A DNA stretch of 64,000 nt from Opitutia bacterium (lineage in GTDB: Bacteria > Verrucomicrobiota > Verrucomicrobiia > Opitutales > Opitutaceae): contig CANJIU010000030.1 in assembly GCA_947474365.1 (NCBI GenBank), positions 1-64,000 on the forward strand. Direction: 5' to 3'. Position numbers and translations under genes: made by a program. How positions within the stretch are numbered: the stretch's first letter is position 1; each line of letters begins with the position of its first letter. The notes beneath the pieces are model-generated. The model searched no databases. It worked only from the letters and a program-made list of their open reading frames with translations, and was not told where the DNA came from. Below are positions 45,810 through 54,673 of this stretch, in pieces.

Positions 45810-46661
45810 TCAGCGCGTCCCGCCCAAGCCGGACGTCTTTGCGGCCCACTCGCTGAACGGTTGGGCGTCGGCGCGCAACACGGAGTTGCGGCCGTCTTTC
45901 GCCAGAATCTGGAAAACGGCGGCGTCGGCCCGCGCCCGCCACCCCTTGTGGACCTTGAGAACGGCGAGCACGCCGTTCGGAGTCGCGGCGGGAAATCCGT
46001 CGGCGAAGTCGACGATCTCCCAGTGGAAGCGGGGAACGACCGGCATGACCGGGGCGGCGGCGAGCGTTTCGAGCAGCTCGCGGAGGTTGGCCGGCTCGAA
46101 CGTGTGAAAATGAATGTTGATCTCCTCGCCGCGCGCGATCGTCTCCCGCAGGCCGCGGGCCAGCGCCGCGCGTTGCGCTGGAATCTCGTCCTCCGGTGTG
46201 TCCGGACTGAAGAGCGACCAGTCTACGTTTTCCGAAAACTCCTCGATGTGCGTCGCGTCCCGCGCGGTCGTGTCCTGCACGAAGTCGTCGATCAGATGGG
46301 CCACGGTGGTCAGCTCGCGGCGGTGATCCCACGCGGCGCGGCGGTTGGGCACCACGAGGTAGATCAGGCCGCCGGGTTTCACCACGCGGTACCATTCGGC
46401 GAGCGCGGCGATGGGATTCGCGACGTGCTCCAGCACGTGTGACGCCACCACGTAGTCGAGCGAGTGGGTGTGAAACGGCAGCGCGCATGCGTGGCCGTAG
46501 TAGTCGGCGCGATTGGCGGCGGCGCCGAACGTCTTGAAGCAATCGACGTAGAACGGGAGCGGATCGAGGGCGGGCGCGGGCTTGTCGCCGGCCCCGATCT
46601 CCGCGCCAATCAGACCGGTGCCAGGCGGAAGCCAGCGGATGATTTTCTCCTCGTGCGTCAT
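45810..46661 (-). CDS. Class I SAM-dependent methyltransferase
   Basis: About 283 aa. LIGAEIGAGDKPAPAL is the motif I region in a variant seen in methyltransferases of the WbsX/capsule neighbourhoods; LDYVVASHVLEHVANPIAALAEW is motif II; VVKPGGLIYLVVPNRR follows. The middle reads DATHIEEFSEN and the section HFHTFEPANLRELL parallels HYHTFTPDSLDALL in the first half of the double methyltransferase at 47665, so the two are paralogues. I chose the ATG at 46661; the open frame extends further but overlaps the preceding gene. It is 20 bases from its upstream neighbour. Confidence 0.82.
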   Translation of the reverse strand: MTHEEKIIRWLPPGTGLIGAEIGAGDKPAPALDPLPFYVDCFKTFGAAANRADYYGHACALPFHTHSLDYVVASHVLEHVANPIAALAEWYRVVKPGGLIYLVVPNRRAAWDHRRELTTVAHLIDDFVQDTTARDATHIEEFSENVDWSLFSPDTPEDEIPAQRAALARGLRETIARGEEINIHFHTFEPANLRELLETLAAAPVMPVVPRFHWEIVDFADGFPAATPNGVLAVLKVHKGWRARADAAVFQILAKDGRNSVLRADAQPFSEWAAKTSGLGGTR

Positions 46662-46681
46662 CGAGGTGGGCGGCGGGTTTT

Positions 46682-47653
46682 TCAACGGGGAGGCTCTGCG
46701 AGTTCGCCGGCTGGGTAGGAACCGGGCGACGCCACCGCGGTGGGCACGGGCCACTCCAGCTTTGTTTCGCCGATCTTGCGGGCGATGACGTTCGAGGTGA
46801 GAAACGCGGGGCTTTCGGGGAGGTGGCGCGCCACCGGTGAGTCCCATAGTCCGTGCACCTGTGCCGGTTCCCCCTGGGCGACTTCCACGATTTCGAAACC
46901 GGTCATGGCGTTGAAGAGACACGGCCAGGTGTCGTTGGAATAACGCCAGAAATCACACGGCATCTCGTGCAGCGGCCACGTTTGGTGGGTGTTGACGAAA
47001 ACGAGGCCGCCGGGGACGAGGACGCGGTTCAGTTCGAGCGCGACCTTCCACGGCATGGCGAGGTGCTCGAAGACGGAAAGCGAAAACGCCGCCACAAATT
47101 TGCGCGGGCCGACGACGGCGCTCAGTTGGTGCGCGTCGCCGACGAGGTCGACATTTGGCCCGGGGAGGATGTCCATGCCCACGTAGCCGAGTTTCGCGGG
47201 GATGAGTTGGCGGCGGGTGATGGCGGACCGGGCGCGCGAGCCGATTTCGAGCGCGTCACCGCCGTCGAATTTCTGCAAGGCGTCGAGAAAATGGTACCAG
47301 CACGCGTGACCGGCATCGCCGTCGCGGGCGCATTGATGCACCGACGTCGTTTCCAAGGCGGAACCGTCCGCCAGGTGCAGCCGCAACGTGAAATCCCGGC
47401 CGCTTTGTCCGGCCGGCAATGCAACCCACTCCTCAAATCGAGCATGACTCGCGGATGGATCGATTGCTGCCGCGACGTCTGGACTCGGGAGTCCAAAGCT
47501 CACGAGCCGCACCGGGCCGGAGCCGGCGGGAAAGAGCGCGTCGATCGCGATGATCTCGGCACCGCGGACGAAGCACCAACCGCGCAGCCACATGCGATCG
47601 AAGTAGGCGGAGCACAGGTCGATTTTCCAGCAGAGGTTGGAGGAGTCAGCCAC
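46682..47653 (-). CDS. Methyltransferase with N-terminal RGW beta domain
   Basis: About 323 aa, beginning at a GTG 11 bases after the double-methyltransferase stop. Residues 15-105 form a beta-sandwich-like domain with LRGWCFVRGAEIIAIDALF and DFTLRLHLADGS, the same type as in the two upstream proteins. A methyltransferase fold follows: ALEIGSRARSAITRRQL at motif I, GMDILPGPNVDLVGDAHQL, AAFSLSVFEHLAMPWKVALE and LVPGGLVFVNTHQTWP. The glycine pattern of motif I is unusual (EIGSRAR instead of GxGxG), so cofactor binding may be altered. A shared target with the other RGW proteins is an inference. Confidence 0.75.
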   Translation of the reverse strand: MADSSNLCWKIDLCSAYFDRMWLRGWCFVRGAEIIAIDALFPAGSGPVRLVSFGLPSPDVAAAIDPSASHARFEEWVALPAGQSGRDFTLRLHLADGSALETTSVHQCARDGDAGHACWYHFLDALQKFDGGDALEIGSRARSAITRRQLIPAKLGYVGMDILPGPNVDLVGDAHQLSAVVGPRKFVAAFSLSVFEHLAMPWKVALELNRVLVPGGLVFVNTHQTWPLHEMPCDFWRYSNDTWPCLFNAMTGFEIVEVAQGEPAQVHGLWDSPVARHLPESPAFLTSNVIARKIGETKLEWPVPTAVASPGSYPAGELAEPPR

Positions 47654-47664
47654 GGCGCAGGAGG

Positions 47665-50007
47665 TCAGGTCGAGGTCGCAATCGCGAGCAGGTTGTAGTG
47701 CAACGGGGTGCCTTCGATCGTGCGCAATGGATACGGCGTGTGGAAGCGCAGTTCGACCTGTGGGTAGTAGTCGCGCAGCAACGCGCCGAGACTCCAGCGG
47801 GTGAAAAAGTTGGTGTGTGTCGCCTCCAGCATGTGCCACGGCGTCGCAAGATGGTCCCAAAGATAGCCGAGCAGTTCGCAATTGGGCACCGACACGATCA
47901 GCTGCCGCGGCGCGACGCGGCGAATCTCGGCGAGGAACGCGCGCGGTTCCTCGATGTGTTCGAGCACCTCGAGGCAGAGTGCGGCATCGAACGAGGCGTC
48001 CGCAAACGGCAGCGTGCGTCCGTCGACCTGCCGGTGGGGCAGTCCGAGCCGCGCGAGTTCGGCGCAATCGGCGGCGTTGACCTCGGCACCCATCCAGTCG
48101 TAGCCGTCGGCGAGCAGCCCGCGCCCGTAGGAACCGAGGCCGCAACCGACGTCGATCACGCGGCGCGGAGGAGGGCCGAGATGACGCCGAACAAGATAAG
48201 CGAGTTCGCCGCTGCCCTCGGATTGCGAGGGTCCGACCGCAAAGATGTTGTTGTGCCGCTGAATCGCCGTCGTCTGCCGATCAAGCAAGATGCCGAAATG
48301 ATTGGTCCGGTAATCGCGGGCGATCGCGGTGACCGTCGTGCCGGAGATCGCCGGCGTGCGCGTGCCGTCGGCGAGACGGGCGCGAATCTCGATTTTGAGC
48401 GGGCTGCCCGGCGTCGCGGTCGGATGATGAGCGAAAAGCTCAAAGCCCGTGCGTGTTCCCGGCGTCAGCCAATGGGCGACGGTGACGTCGGGGCGTTCGT
48501 AGAGAGTGGAGGTCTCGCCAATCAGCGTTTCGCCGATCCAGGCTTCGACGGCGGTGATGCTGACGTGGGCGTCGCCGAGCCAAAGCCAGCCGCGAACGAA
48601 ACAGCACAGCGGGTCGATGACCGTGGAAGCGGCGGGTTCATCGAGAAAGGAGCGCAGGATCGTCATGGGTGCGGAAGCGGCCCGACCACCCTGATCCAAC
48701 GGAGGGGCGGCGCGCCAGCTTCGATCGCGCCAGGGGCGAATGGGTTGCTGACGCGCAGGGGGCAACAGCGATGGGTGACCCGATGCGAACGGATAACGTG
48801 TCCCGGAACCGAGGGCGACGAGCGTGCGTTCTCCGCGACGGGGGTTTTCTTCGCGGAGTGCCTCGAGCGAAAGCGGACACACGAGCGGCAATGGGGCGAC
48901 GCCCTGAATCGGCGAGGAGAGCAGAAACGTCGACGCGACCGGGTGCTTCTCCGCGTGCGCGCCGGTTTTTGCGAGGAGCAGGCCGATGCCATCGTCGCGA
49001 CCCGGAGGATAACGTTCGGCGTGGGAGAGTCGTTCAAAACGGGGAGCCTTCCCGCCGAGAAACCCGGTGGCGTGCAGCAGGGCATCCAGCGAATCAGGCG
49101 TGAACGTGTGATAGTGGATGTCGATGGGTTGTCCGCGCGCGAGTTTGTCCAGGTAGTCGACGCGGGCGGCGGCCTGTTCACGGGCAACATCGGCGGGCGC
49201 AGTCTTTGGACTGAGCATCGCCCAATTGGTCTGGAAAACGAACTCGTCGACATGCTGTGCGTCGTCGTCGCTGGTGGTGCCTTCCTGAAAATCCCGCAGG
49301 AAATGCTCCACCGTCGTCGTCACACGGGGTTCGTCGAACGTGAAGCGTTTGTCGGGTGCGACCAGGTAGAGCAGGCCGCCGGGGCGCAGGACGCGGTGCC
49401 ACTCGTGCAGCGCGGCAATCGGATCGGGGAGATGCTCAATGACGTGCGAGCTGCAGAGGTAATCCAGCGTGTTGTCTGGGATCGGCAGAGCTCGTGCATC
49501 GGCCAGAAAATCGACCCGGCCGGCGGAGCCGGCAAAGGCGGCGACGGCGTCGGTGTAGAAGGGAGACAGGCCGGCCACCGGATTGGTGTGGGCACCGATT
49601 TCCAAGCCGCGGGCGCCCGGCTTCACCAGGTTGCACAACATTTGAAACGGATTGCGCTCCGGAGGTGGCGCCGCGAGGAGTCGGACGAAAAGCTCCGGGG
49701 TCTGCGTGCCGTCGCGCATGCGGGCGCGGAGCGTCAGCTCAAACGGCTTCCGTGGCAGGGCGGTGGGGTGGTGGGCGGCGATGTCGAATCCGGTGCGGGT
49801 GCCGGCGGGCAGGGCGTATTTGGAATTTACATCCGCGCGCACGTGAAAGCTGTCGGCAGTGGCCGTGCCGAGACTCGTGGCGCCGTCGAAGGCCTCTACG
49901 CTGGAAATCTCACCGTGCTTATGCTCCAGCCACAGCCAGCCCCGAATCCGAAAATCCGCCGGATCGAAGAGAACCCCGGCAACGGGAGAGTCGATGTGGA
50001 CGGGCAT
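47665..50007 (-). CDS. Double methyltransferase: two RGW-domain/methyltransferase units in one chain
   Basis: 780 aa made of two similar halves. Unit 1: RGW domain at about 20-107 (RGWLWLEHKHG ... LPAGTRTGFDIAAHHP) and a methyltransferase at about 125-340 (EIGAHTNPVAG, SSHVIEHLPDPIAALHEW). A 100-residue linker without clear structure leads to unit 2, which begins near an internal Met448: RGW domain at 472-553 (RGWLWLGDAHV ... LTPGTRTGFELFAHHP) and a methyltransferase with VIDVGCGLGSYGRG and LCLEVLEHIEEPRAF. Unit 1 resembles the enzyme at 45810. The reading frame is unbroken, but unit 2 may be a formerly separate gene (possible start at 48666). Both units probably modify the same class of glycan. 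Confidence 0.78.
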   Translation of the reverse strand: MPVHIDSPVAGVLFDPADFRIRGWLWLEHKHGEISSVEAFDGATSLGTATADSFHVRADVNSKYALPAGTRTGFDIAAHHPTALPRKPFELTLRARMRDGTQTPELFVRLLAAPPPERNPFQMLCNLVKPGARGLEIGAHTNPVAGLSPFYTDAVAAFAGSAGRVDFLADARALPIPDNTLDYLCSSHVIEHLPDPIAALHEWHRVLRPGGLLYLVAPDKRFTFDEPRVTTTVEHFLRDFQEGTTSDDDAQHVDEFVFQTNWAMLSPKTAPADVAREQAAARVDYLDKLARGQPIDIHYHTFTPDSLDALLHATGFLGGKAPRFERLSHAERYPPGRDDGIGLLLAKTGAHAEKHPVASTFLLSSPIQGVAPLPLVCPLSLEALREENPRRGERTLVALGSGTRYPFASGHPSLLPPARQQPIRPWRDRSWRAAPPLDQGGRAASAPMTILRSFLDEPAASTVIDPLCCFVRGWLWLGDAHVSITAVEAWIGETLIGETSTLYERPDVTVAHWLTPGTRTGFELFAHHPTATPGSPLKIEIRARLADGTRTPAISGTTVTAIARDYRTNHFGILLDRQTTAIQRHNNIFAVGPSQSEGSGELAYLVRRHLGPPPRRVIDVGCGLGSYGRGLLADGYDWMGAEVNAADCAELARLGLPHRQVDGRTLPFADASFDAALCLEVLEHIEEPRAFLAEIRRVAPRQLIVSVPNCELLGYLWDHLATPWHMLEATHTNFFTRWSLGALLRDYYPQVELRFHTPYPLRTIEGTPLHYNLLAIATST

Positions 50008-50150
50008 GATGCGGCGGAAATGAAATCGTGAATGCTGAAAACCTGGCAGCTCAGATCGGGCGAGTTCAGAACCTTCGGTTCGTCGGGAGGACTTCGGCCG
50101 GCAAATTTGAGATTCTCAGTTCCCGATTCCCGATTTCAAGATTTACGCCC

Positions 50151-53100
50151 TCACGCCAGCGGTGGCCAGGGGCGTGGGGGAGCGGAGAGGGTGAAATCGT
50201 TGATCGTGAGCGTGAGGTTCGGATTGTAGGCCGGGTCGTTCGCGAGGGTGTCGCCCCACTTCGAGGTCATGTACTCCACCTCGCTGCGGAACCGATCGCG
50301 CTTTTCCAAGGTGTCCTCCTTGCCGCGGCTCGCGCTCTCGTGGTGATAGAGCTCGGCGTACGGCGTCCAGAAATTCCGGAAGCCCGCGGCGCGCACCTTC
50401 AGGCAGAAATCGACGTCGTTGAACGCGACCTTCAGCTTGTCGGCCTCGAGCCCGCCCACCTGCTCGTAGACTGCACGGCGAATCACGAGGCAGGCGGCGG
50501 TGACGGCCGACATGTTTTGCTGGAGCAGATTGCGGTGGGCCTGGCCGGCGGCGCCGCGCGGGTGCGTCTGCCAGGCGTGCGCCGCGACCCCGCCGATGCC
50601 GAGAATCACGCCGGCGTGCTGGATGCGGTCGTCCGGGTAGTAGAGCTTGGCGCCGACGCAGCCGATCTCCGGGCGCAGGGCGTGGCTCACCATCTCGTCC
50701 AACCAGTCACCATGAATGACCTCAAGGTCATTGTTGAGCAACCCGACCAGCGGCGCCTTGGTCTGCGACACGCCAAAATTGTTGATCGCGGAGAAATTGA
50801 ATTCGCCGGAGAAGCGGACGACGCGGACGGTGGCCGCCGGACGTGGTGCGTTCGGGTCGACGCGCACGACGTCGGCCAGATATGCGAGTGTGTCGGGATC
50901 ATCGCTGTCGTTGTCGACGATCAGGATTTCGAAATTCGGATAGGTGGTCTTCGCCAGCAGGCTCTCGATGCAGGGCTTGAGCACATTGAGCCGGTTGCGC
51001 GTCGGGATGACGAGCGTGACCAGTGGGGCGGGGTGCGGAATCGGATAGTGCACGCGCCAGTAGGAACCCTTGGTCGGCGAGATCGTGGCCTCGACCCCGA
51101 TGCGGACGAAGTGCTCGCTGATGACCTTTTCCGCGGCCTGCGTAGCGTAGGTCTTGGCGCCGATCAGCATGGCGGTCGAGCCGGGCACGCTGCGCCAATG
51201 GTAGAGGATCTTCGGGATGTGCCGGATGCGGTCGGGGGCGGTGCGCTCGACGACGCGCATGGCGAGATCCCAGTCCTGCGAACCTTCGTAGCCAACCCGG
51301 AAGCCGCCGACTTCGCGCACGAGCAACGTGCGGTAGACGCCGAGGTGGCTGACGTAGTTCTGGACGTTGAAGAGATCGGGGTTCCAGTCGGGCTTGAAGT
51401 AGTGGTCGTAGCGGTAGCCGTTCTCGTCGATCTTGTCCTCGTCGCTGTAAACGAGGTCGGCATTGGGGTTCGCGTCGAGTTCCAGCGCGACGCAGGCGAG
51501 CGCGTGCGGGCGGATTTCGTCGTCGTGGTCGAGGAGGGCGATGAACTCGCCGTGGGCGAGCGCGAGGGCCGAGTTGGAACTCGCGGAAATGTGTCCGTTG
51601 GACTCGCGGAACACGACCTTGATGCGGGAATCTTTTTTCTGGTAGCGCTCGAGGATCTTGCGGACGTGGGGCTCCTTGGAAGCGTCGTCGGCGATGCAGA
51701 GTTCCCAGTTGTCGTAAAGCTGGCGGCGGACGGATTCGATGGCGGCGACGAGCCACTTTTCCGGCGTGTTGTACGTCGGCATCAACACCGAGATCAGCGG
51801 GCGCTTCGTCAGCGCGGCGATCTTCGCGCGGATCCGATCGGCGTCGTCCGGCGTGAGCGTGTCGTAGGCGGCGACCCAGGCGCCATAGGTGTTGGGCGGC
51901 GGCGGAGCGGCGTCGGCGGTTCGCTTGATCTGGCGGGAGACGGCAATATGCCAGGCGCCCGATTCGTCCTGCGCCTCGATCAGGAGGAGGTGGGATCCAA
52001 ACCGCGGGACGTCGACCTTGGCGATCCAGCCGCAACGTTCGGCGCCGGGATAGTCGCGGAAGTGGTCGAGCACATCGAGGCGTTCGAGGCCGAATTCGGA
52101 TGAGATCGGTTTCCCATCGAGGCTCGCGCGAACGGCGCGAAGCGGGACCTTGGCGCGGTGGAGCGACCAGCCGCGGACGTTGAGGGTGGGGGCGATGTTC
52201 GACCAGTCTTGGGGGTAGTCGATGTTGCCAATTAGCTGGGACGATGCGGCTGGCGCGGTGGGTTTGTCGAAAAACGTGCGGCGAAGCGCGCGGAACGGCG
52301 ACGTCACCTTCCACGAGAACGAGGCCTGCATTGTGGCGATCTTCTGGTCGCGAGAACGCAAGATGGCCTCGACTTGCGCGAGCTGGTCGGCCGCGACGGC
52401 ACGATCGGCGGCGAGTTGGTGCTCTAGAGCGGCGCGTTCGGCGGCGTGGGCGGCCGCGGCGGCCTTCGCGTCGGCGACGGCGGTCTCGAGTTCCTCGGCC
52501 GTCTTGGCGAGAGAGTCCTTCAGCGCATCAATTTCCGCGTCCGCGCTGAGGAGGGCGTTTTCGTAGGCGGTGACCTGCAGGCGGGCGGTACGGAGGAGGA
52601 CGTCGGCCTGGTCGCGGCGCTGCTTATGCTGCGCGAGCTCGCGACCCATATTGTCGGCGTAGACCTGCGTCATGCCGCGCGACTGCTCGAGGCCGGCGGC
52701 GTGTTCGCGCGCGGCGGCGAGGAGATCCTCGATGTTCTTGACGTGCTGCTGGGTGAGTTTTTCGCGCGCGAGGACCGCGTCGCGATCTGCCGCGACGAGG
52801 GCGATGCGGTGGCGGGCGGAGGTCTCGATGCTCTGCTCGAGCTGGCGAACGAGGTGCGCGAGCAGATCGGTCTGAGCGGCGAGTTGTTGCGCAGCGGGAT
52901 CGTTCAGCGAAGCGGCGGCCGCGTTGAGATGGCCGGCGAGATTGGCGGAAAAAAGGGTAACGTCCGTCGCGGTCGGATCCTGCGCCAGCGACCAAGTGGT
53001 GGTGGAAGCGCGGGCGAGGGTGGCCGTATAGAATTCAGTGAGGGCCCCGGTGTTGGCGGTCAGGTCGAAATGCCGGCGGGCAAACGCGATCGCGTTTTCG

Positions 53101-54191
53101 CCTAGTTGCGCGCCGAGAGTGGCGTCGGCAAACAACCGCTCGCACGCCTCGGCGATTTCGGCCGGTGAGCCGGTGGGCGGAAGAAAGAGCGCCTCGCGGC
53201 CGTTTTCCATCAGCGCGGCCAGATTGGACGGCGGGAGGATGACGGGCTTTCCGCTCGAAAGAAACTCGGGGAGCTTGGAGGGGAGCCGGTAGTCGTTGAA
53301 GGGGCCGGGACGGCCGGGTTGAACCAGGACGTCGGCGAGCGCGAGCAGGGCGGGGAGCTTGCCCTTTTCGATGAAACCGAGGTCGAGCACGTGGCGCTTC
53401 ACGTCGTCGGCCAGGCCGGTGAGGAAGCGAGGCGAGTTGAAGCCGGTGCGGACGAGTCGAGTGGGTGTGCCGCGTTGGTTGAGCAGGGCAACGGCGAGGT
53501 AGAGCTCGCGCATCTCCGGCTCGTTGGCGAAGGTGTTGCTGCCGGTGAAGACGATGACCTTTTCGTCGGCTCGCAGGCCGATTTCCGCGCGGAACGCCGG
53601 GTCGGCGGGCTGCGGCAGGTAGAGTCCGAAATCGACGCCGGGAAACAGGAGATGCGTCGGGGTGTCGGGCGGTGCGAACTCAGCGAGGCGGTCGATGATG
53701 TGCGTGACGCCGTCGGCGAGGCGCAGGAAGCTCTCGCTGCGCAGCGGGTGCGGGAGGCTGTCGTTGAGCAGGGCGTCGAGCGCGTCGGCGCCGCTCGCAC
53801 AAAGTTGCGCGTAAGTTCGGCCGGTGAATCCTTCCAGGAGGAAATGCTCGTTGTCCTCCAGGTGGATGATGACCTTGGCCGGCGTGCCGTCTCCAGCGCC
53901 GATCGCGGCCCGCTGGTAGGCGAGGGTGAATTTCCGCACGCATTCACGCGGGGTCCACGCATGGATGAGGTCGGCGGATTTCCCGTTGGGGAAAAGGTGG
54001 GGGCGGGCGAGTGCTTCGTCGTAGGTCGCGGCGATGAACAGGGGGTGGGCGATGTGCCGCAGCGTCTCCTTGCGATCGGGGACCGCCACCACACAGGCAT
54101 GTCCCGCGGCGCACAGGGTGTTGGCGAACCCGCCGATATGATTCAGGCTGTTCGTGGTAAAGTCACCGTAGTTGACGAAGAGGATATTCAA
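50151..54191 (-). CDS. Three-domain glycosyltransferase (GT4 + GT2 + GT2) with coiled coil and RGW domain
   Basis: About 1346 aa. Order, counted from the TTG at 54191: GT4-like GT-B domain at 1-390 (ILFVNYGDFTTNSLNHIGG, SSGKPVILPPSN); long coiled coil at about 425-615, closing with SFSWKVTSPFRALR; RGW beta domain at 655-760; GT2 domain at 800-1030 (ISVLMPTYNTPEKW, DDASKEPHV, LDHDDEIRP); second GT2 at about 1050-1320 (LVIPTRNRLN, LLNNDLEVIHG, FNDVDFCLKVRAAGF). Several sugars may thus be added by one cytoplasmic protein. The start is uncertain: TTG at 54191 or TTG at 54230, the latter lying inside the inverted repeat of the cassette upstream. It is the gene directly downstream of the GxxExxY element. 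Confidence 0.8.
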   Translation of the reverse strand: MNILFVNYGDFTTNSLNHIGGFANTLCAAGHACVVAVPDRKETLRHIAHPLFIAATYDEALARPHLFPNGKSADLIHAWTPRECVRKFTLAYQRAAIGAGDGTPAKVIIHLEDNEHFLLEGFTGRTYAQLCASGADALDALLNDSLPHPLRSESFLRLADGVTHIIDRLAEFAPPDTPTHLLFPGVDFGLYLPQPADPAFRAEIGLRADEKVIVFTGSNTFANEPEMRELYLAVALLNQRGTPTRLVRTGFNSPRFLTGLADDVKRHVLDLGFIEKGKLPALLALADVLVQPGRPGPFNDYRLPSKLPEFLSSGKPVILPPSNLAALMENGREALFLPPTGSPAEIAEACERLFADATLGAQLGENAIAFARRHFDLTANTGALTEFYTATLARASTTTWSLAQDPTATDVTLFSANLAGHLNAAAASLNDPAAQQLAAQTDLLAHLVRQLEQSIETSARHRIALVAADRDAVLAREKLTQQHVKNIEDLLAAAREHAAGLEQSRGMTQVYADNMGRELAQHKQRRDQADVLLRTARLQVTAYENALLSADAEIDALKDSLAKTAEELETAVADAKAAAAAHAAERAALEHQLAADRAVAADQLAQVEAILRSRDQKIATMQASFSWKVTSPFRALRRTFFDKPTAPAASSQLIGNIDYPQDWSNIAPTLNVRGWSLHRAKVPLRAVRASLDGKPISSEFGLERLDVLDHFRDYPGAERCGWIAKVDVPRFGSHLLLIEAQDESGAWHIAVSRQIKRTADAAPPPPNTYGAWVAAYDTLTPDDADRIRAKIAALTKRPLISVLMPTYNTPEKWLVAAIESVRRQLYDNWELCIADDASKEPHVRKILERYQKKDSRIKVVFRESNGHISASSNSALALAHGEFIALLDHDDEIRPHALACVALELDANPNADLVYSDEDKIDENGYRYDHYFKPDWNPDLFNVQNYVSHLGVYRTLLVREVGGFRVGYEGSQDWDLAMRVVERTAPDRIRHIPKILYHWRSVPGSTAMLIGAKTYATQAAEKVISEHFVRIGVEATISPTKGSYWRVHYPIPHPAPLVTLVIPTRNRLNVLKPCIESLLAKTTYPNFEILIVDNDSDDPDTLAYLADVVRVDPNAPRPAATVRVVRFSGEFNFSAINNFGVSQTKAPLVGLLNNDLEVIHGDWLDEMVSHALRPEIGCVGAKLYYPDDRIQHAGVILGIGGVAAHAWQTHPRGAAGQAHRNLLQQNMSAVTAACLVIRRAVYEQVGGLEADKLKVAFNDVDFCLKVRAAGFRNFWTPYAELYHHESASRGKEDTLEKRDRFRSEVEYMTSKWGDTLANDPAYNPNLTLTINDFTLSAPPRPWPPLA

Positions 54192-54203
54192 GACAGAGGA
54201 ATG

Positions 54204-54233
54204 GAACAGGAAGGACGGAAAGAGCGGCAAGAA
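54204..54233. repeat. Left arm of inverted repeat flanking the GxxExxY gene
   Basis: Thirty purine-rich bases beginning GAACAGGAAGGACGGAAAG on the plus strand; partner of 54644-54673 in inverted orientation with 25 of 30 identities. Its inner end touches the stop codon of the enclosed gene. Confidence 0.75.
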
Positions 54234-54638
54234 TCAAGGCTGGTCTGCGCCCTTTAGCGTCAGACGACGAATGCCCTCTTTGACCGTGACTTCGTGAAAA
54301 TTGATCAGGAGGCCGATTGGCGAATTGAGCAGACGCATGTAGCTCAAGAGTTGAGCCACGTGAATGGGAAGAATTTTTTCCACGGCTTTTGCTTCAATGA
54401 TGAGGCATCGATCGATGTAGAAATCGAGCCGCAAGGGTTCGTCGAAAACCAAATCCTTGTAGGTGATCGGTACGATGAGCTCGCGTTCAAAGGGGATGCC
54501 GCGAAGCAGCAACTCGTGAGCGAGGCATTTCTGATAGATACTTTCCAAGAGCCCCGAGCCTTTGTCCCTGTGAACCTCGATGGCCGCGCCAATCACTTTG
54601 GGCGACCAGCGATCGGCGCGACTGAAATCAGGATGCAT
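54234..54638 (-). CDS. GxxExxY family protein with PD-(D/E)XK-like nuclease motif
   Basis: A 134-aa member of the GxxExxY family, whose biochemical function is not established. The name-giving motif is GLLESIY at residues 29-35. Asp72 in LRLDFYID and Glu82/Lys84 in IIEAK, with the upstream Glu32, fit the PD-(D/E)XK nuclease arrangement; LLINFHEVTVKEGIRRL ends the fold. The ATG at 54638 is preceded by AAGGAAAG, a good ribosome binding site lying partly in the flanking repeat. It has no link to glycan synthesis and seems to have been placed between the transaldolase and the large glycosyltransferase. Confidence 0.88.
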   Translation of the reverse strand: MHPDFSRADRWSPKVIGAAIEVHRDKGSGLLESIYQKCLAHELLLRGIPFERELIVPITYKDLVFDEPLRLDFYIDRCLIIEAKAVEKILPIHVAQLLSYMRLLNSPIGLLINFHEVTVKEGIRRLTLKGADQP

Positions 54639-54643
54639 GGCTT

Positions 54644-54673
54644 TCCTTCCCGCGCCTTCCGCCCTTCCTGTTC
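54644..54673. repeat. Right arm of inverted repeat flanking the GxxExxY gene
   Basis: Inverted partner of 54204-54233. On the minus strand it reads GAACAGGAAGGGCGGAAGG and continues into the ribosome binding site of the enclosed gene. Confidence 0.75.

Noticed and set aside
47698-50031. Plus-strand open frame of 777 codons opposite the double methyltransferase
   Set aside because: Its translation has no recognisable domain and mirrors the codon bias of the minus-strand gene; long antisense frames are common in GC-rich DNA. The same holds for 50028-52103, 606-1898, 2005-3021 (minus), 7194-8447 (minus) and 61016-62467 (minus).
50100-50145. Short tandem repeat of a CCCGATT unit after the double-methyltransferase start region
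   Set aside because: Only two copies are present, which is not more than expected by chance in an intergenic stretch.
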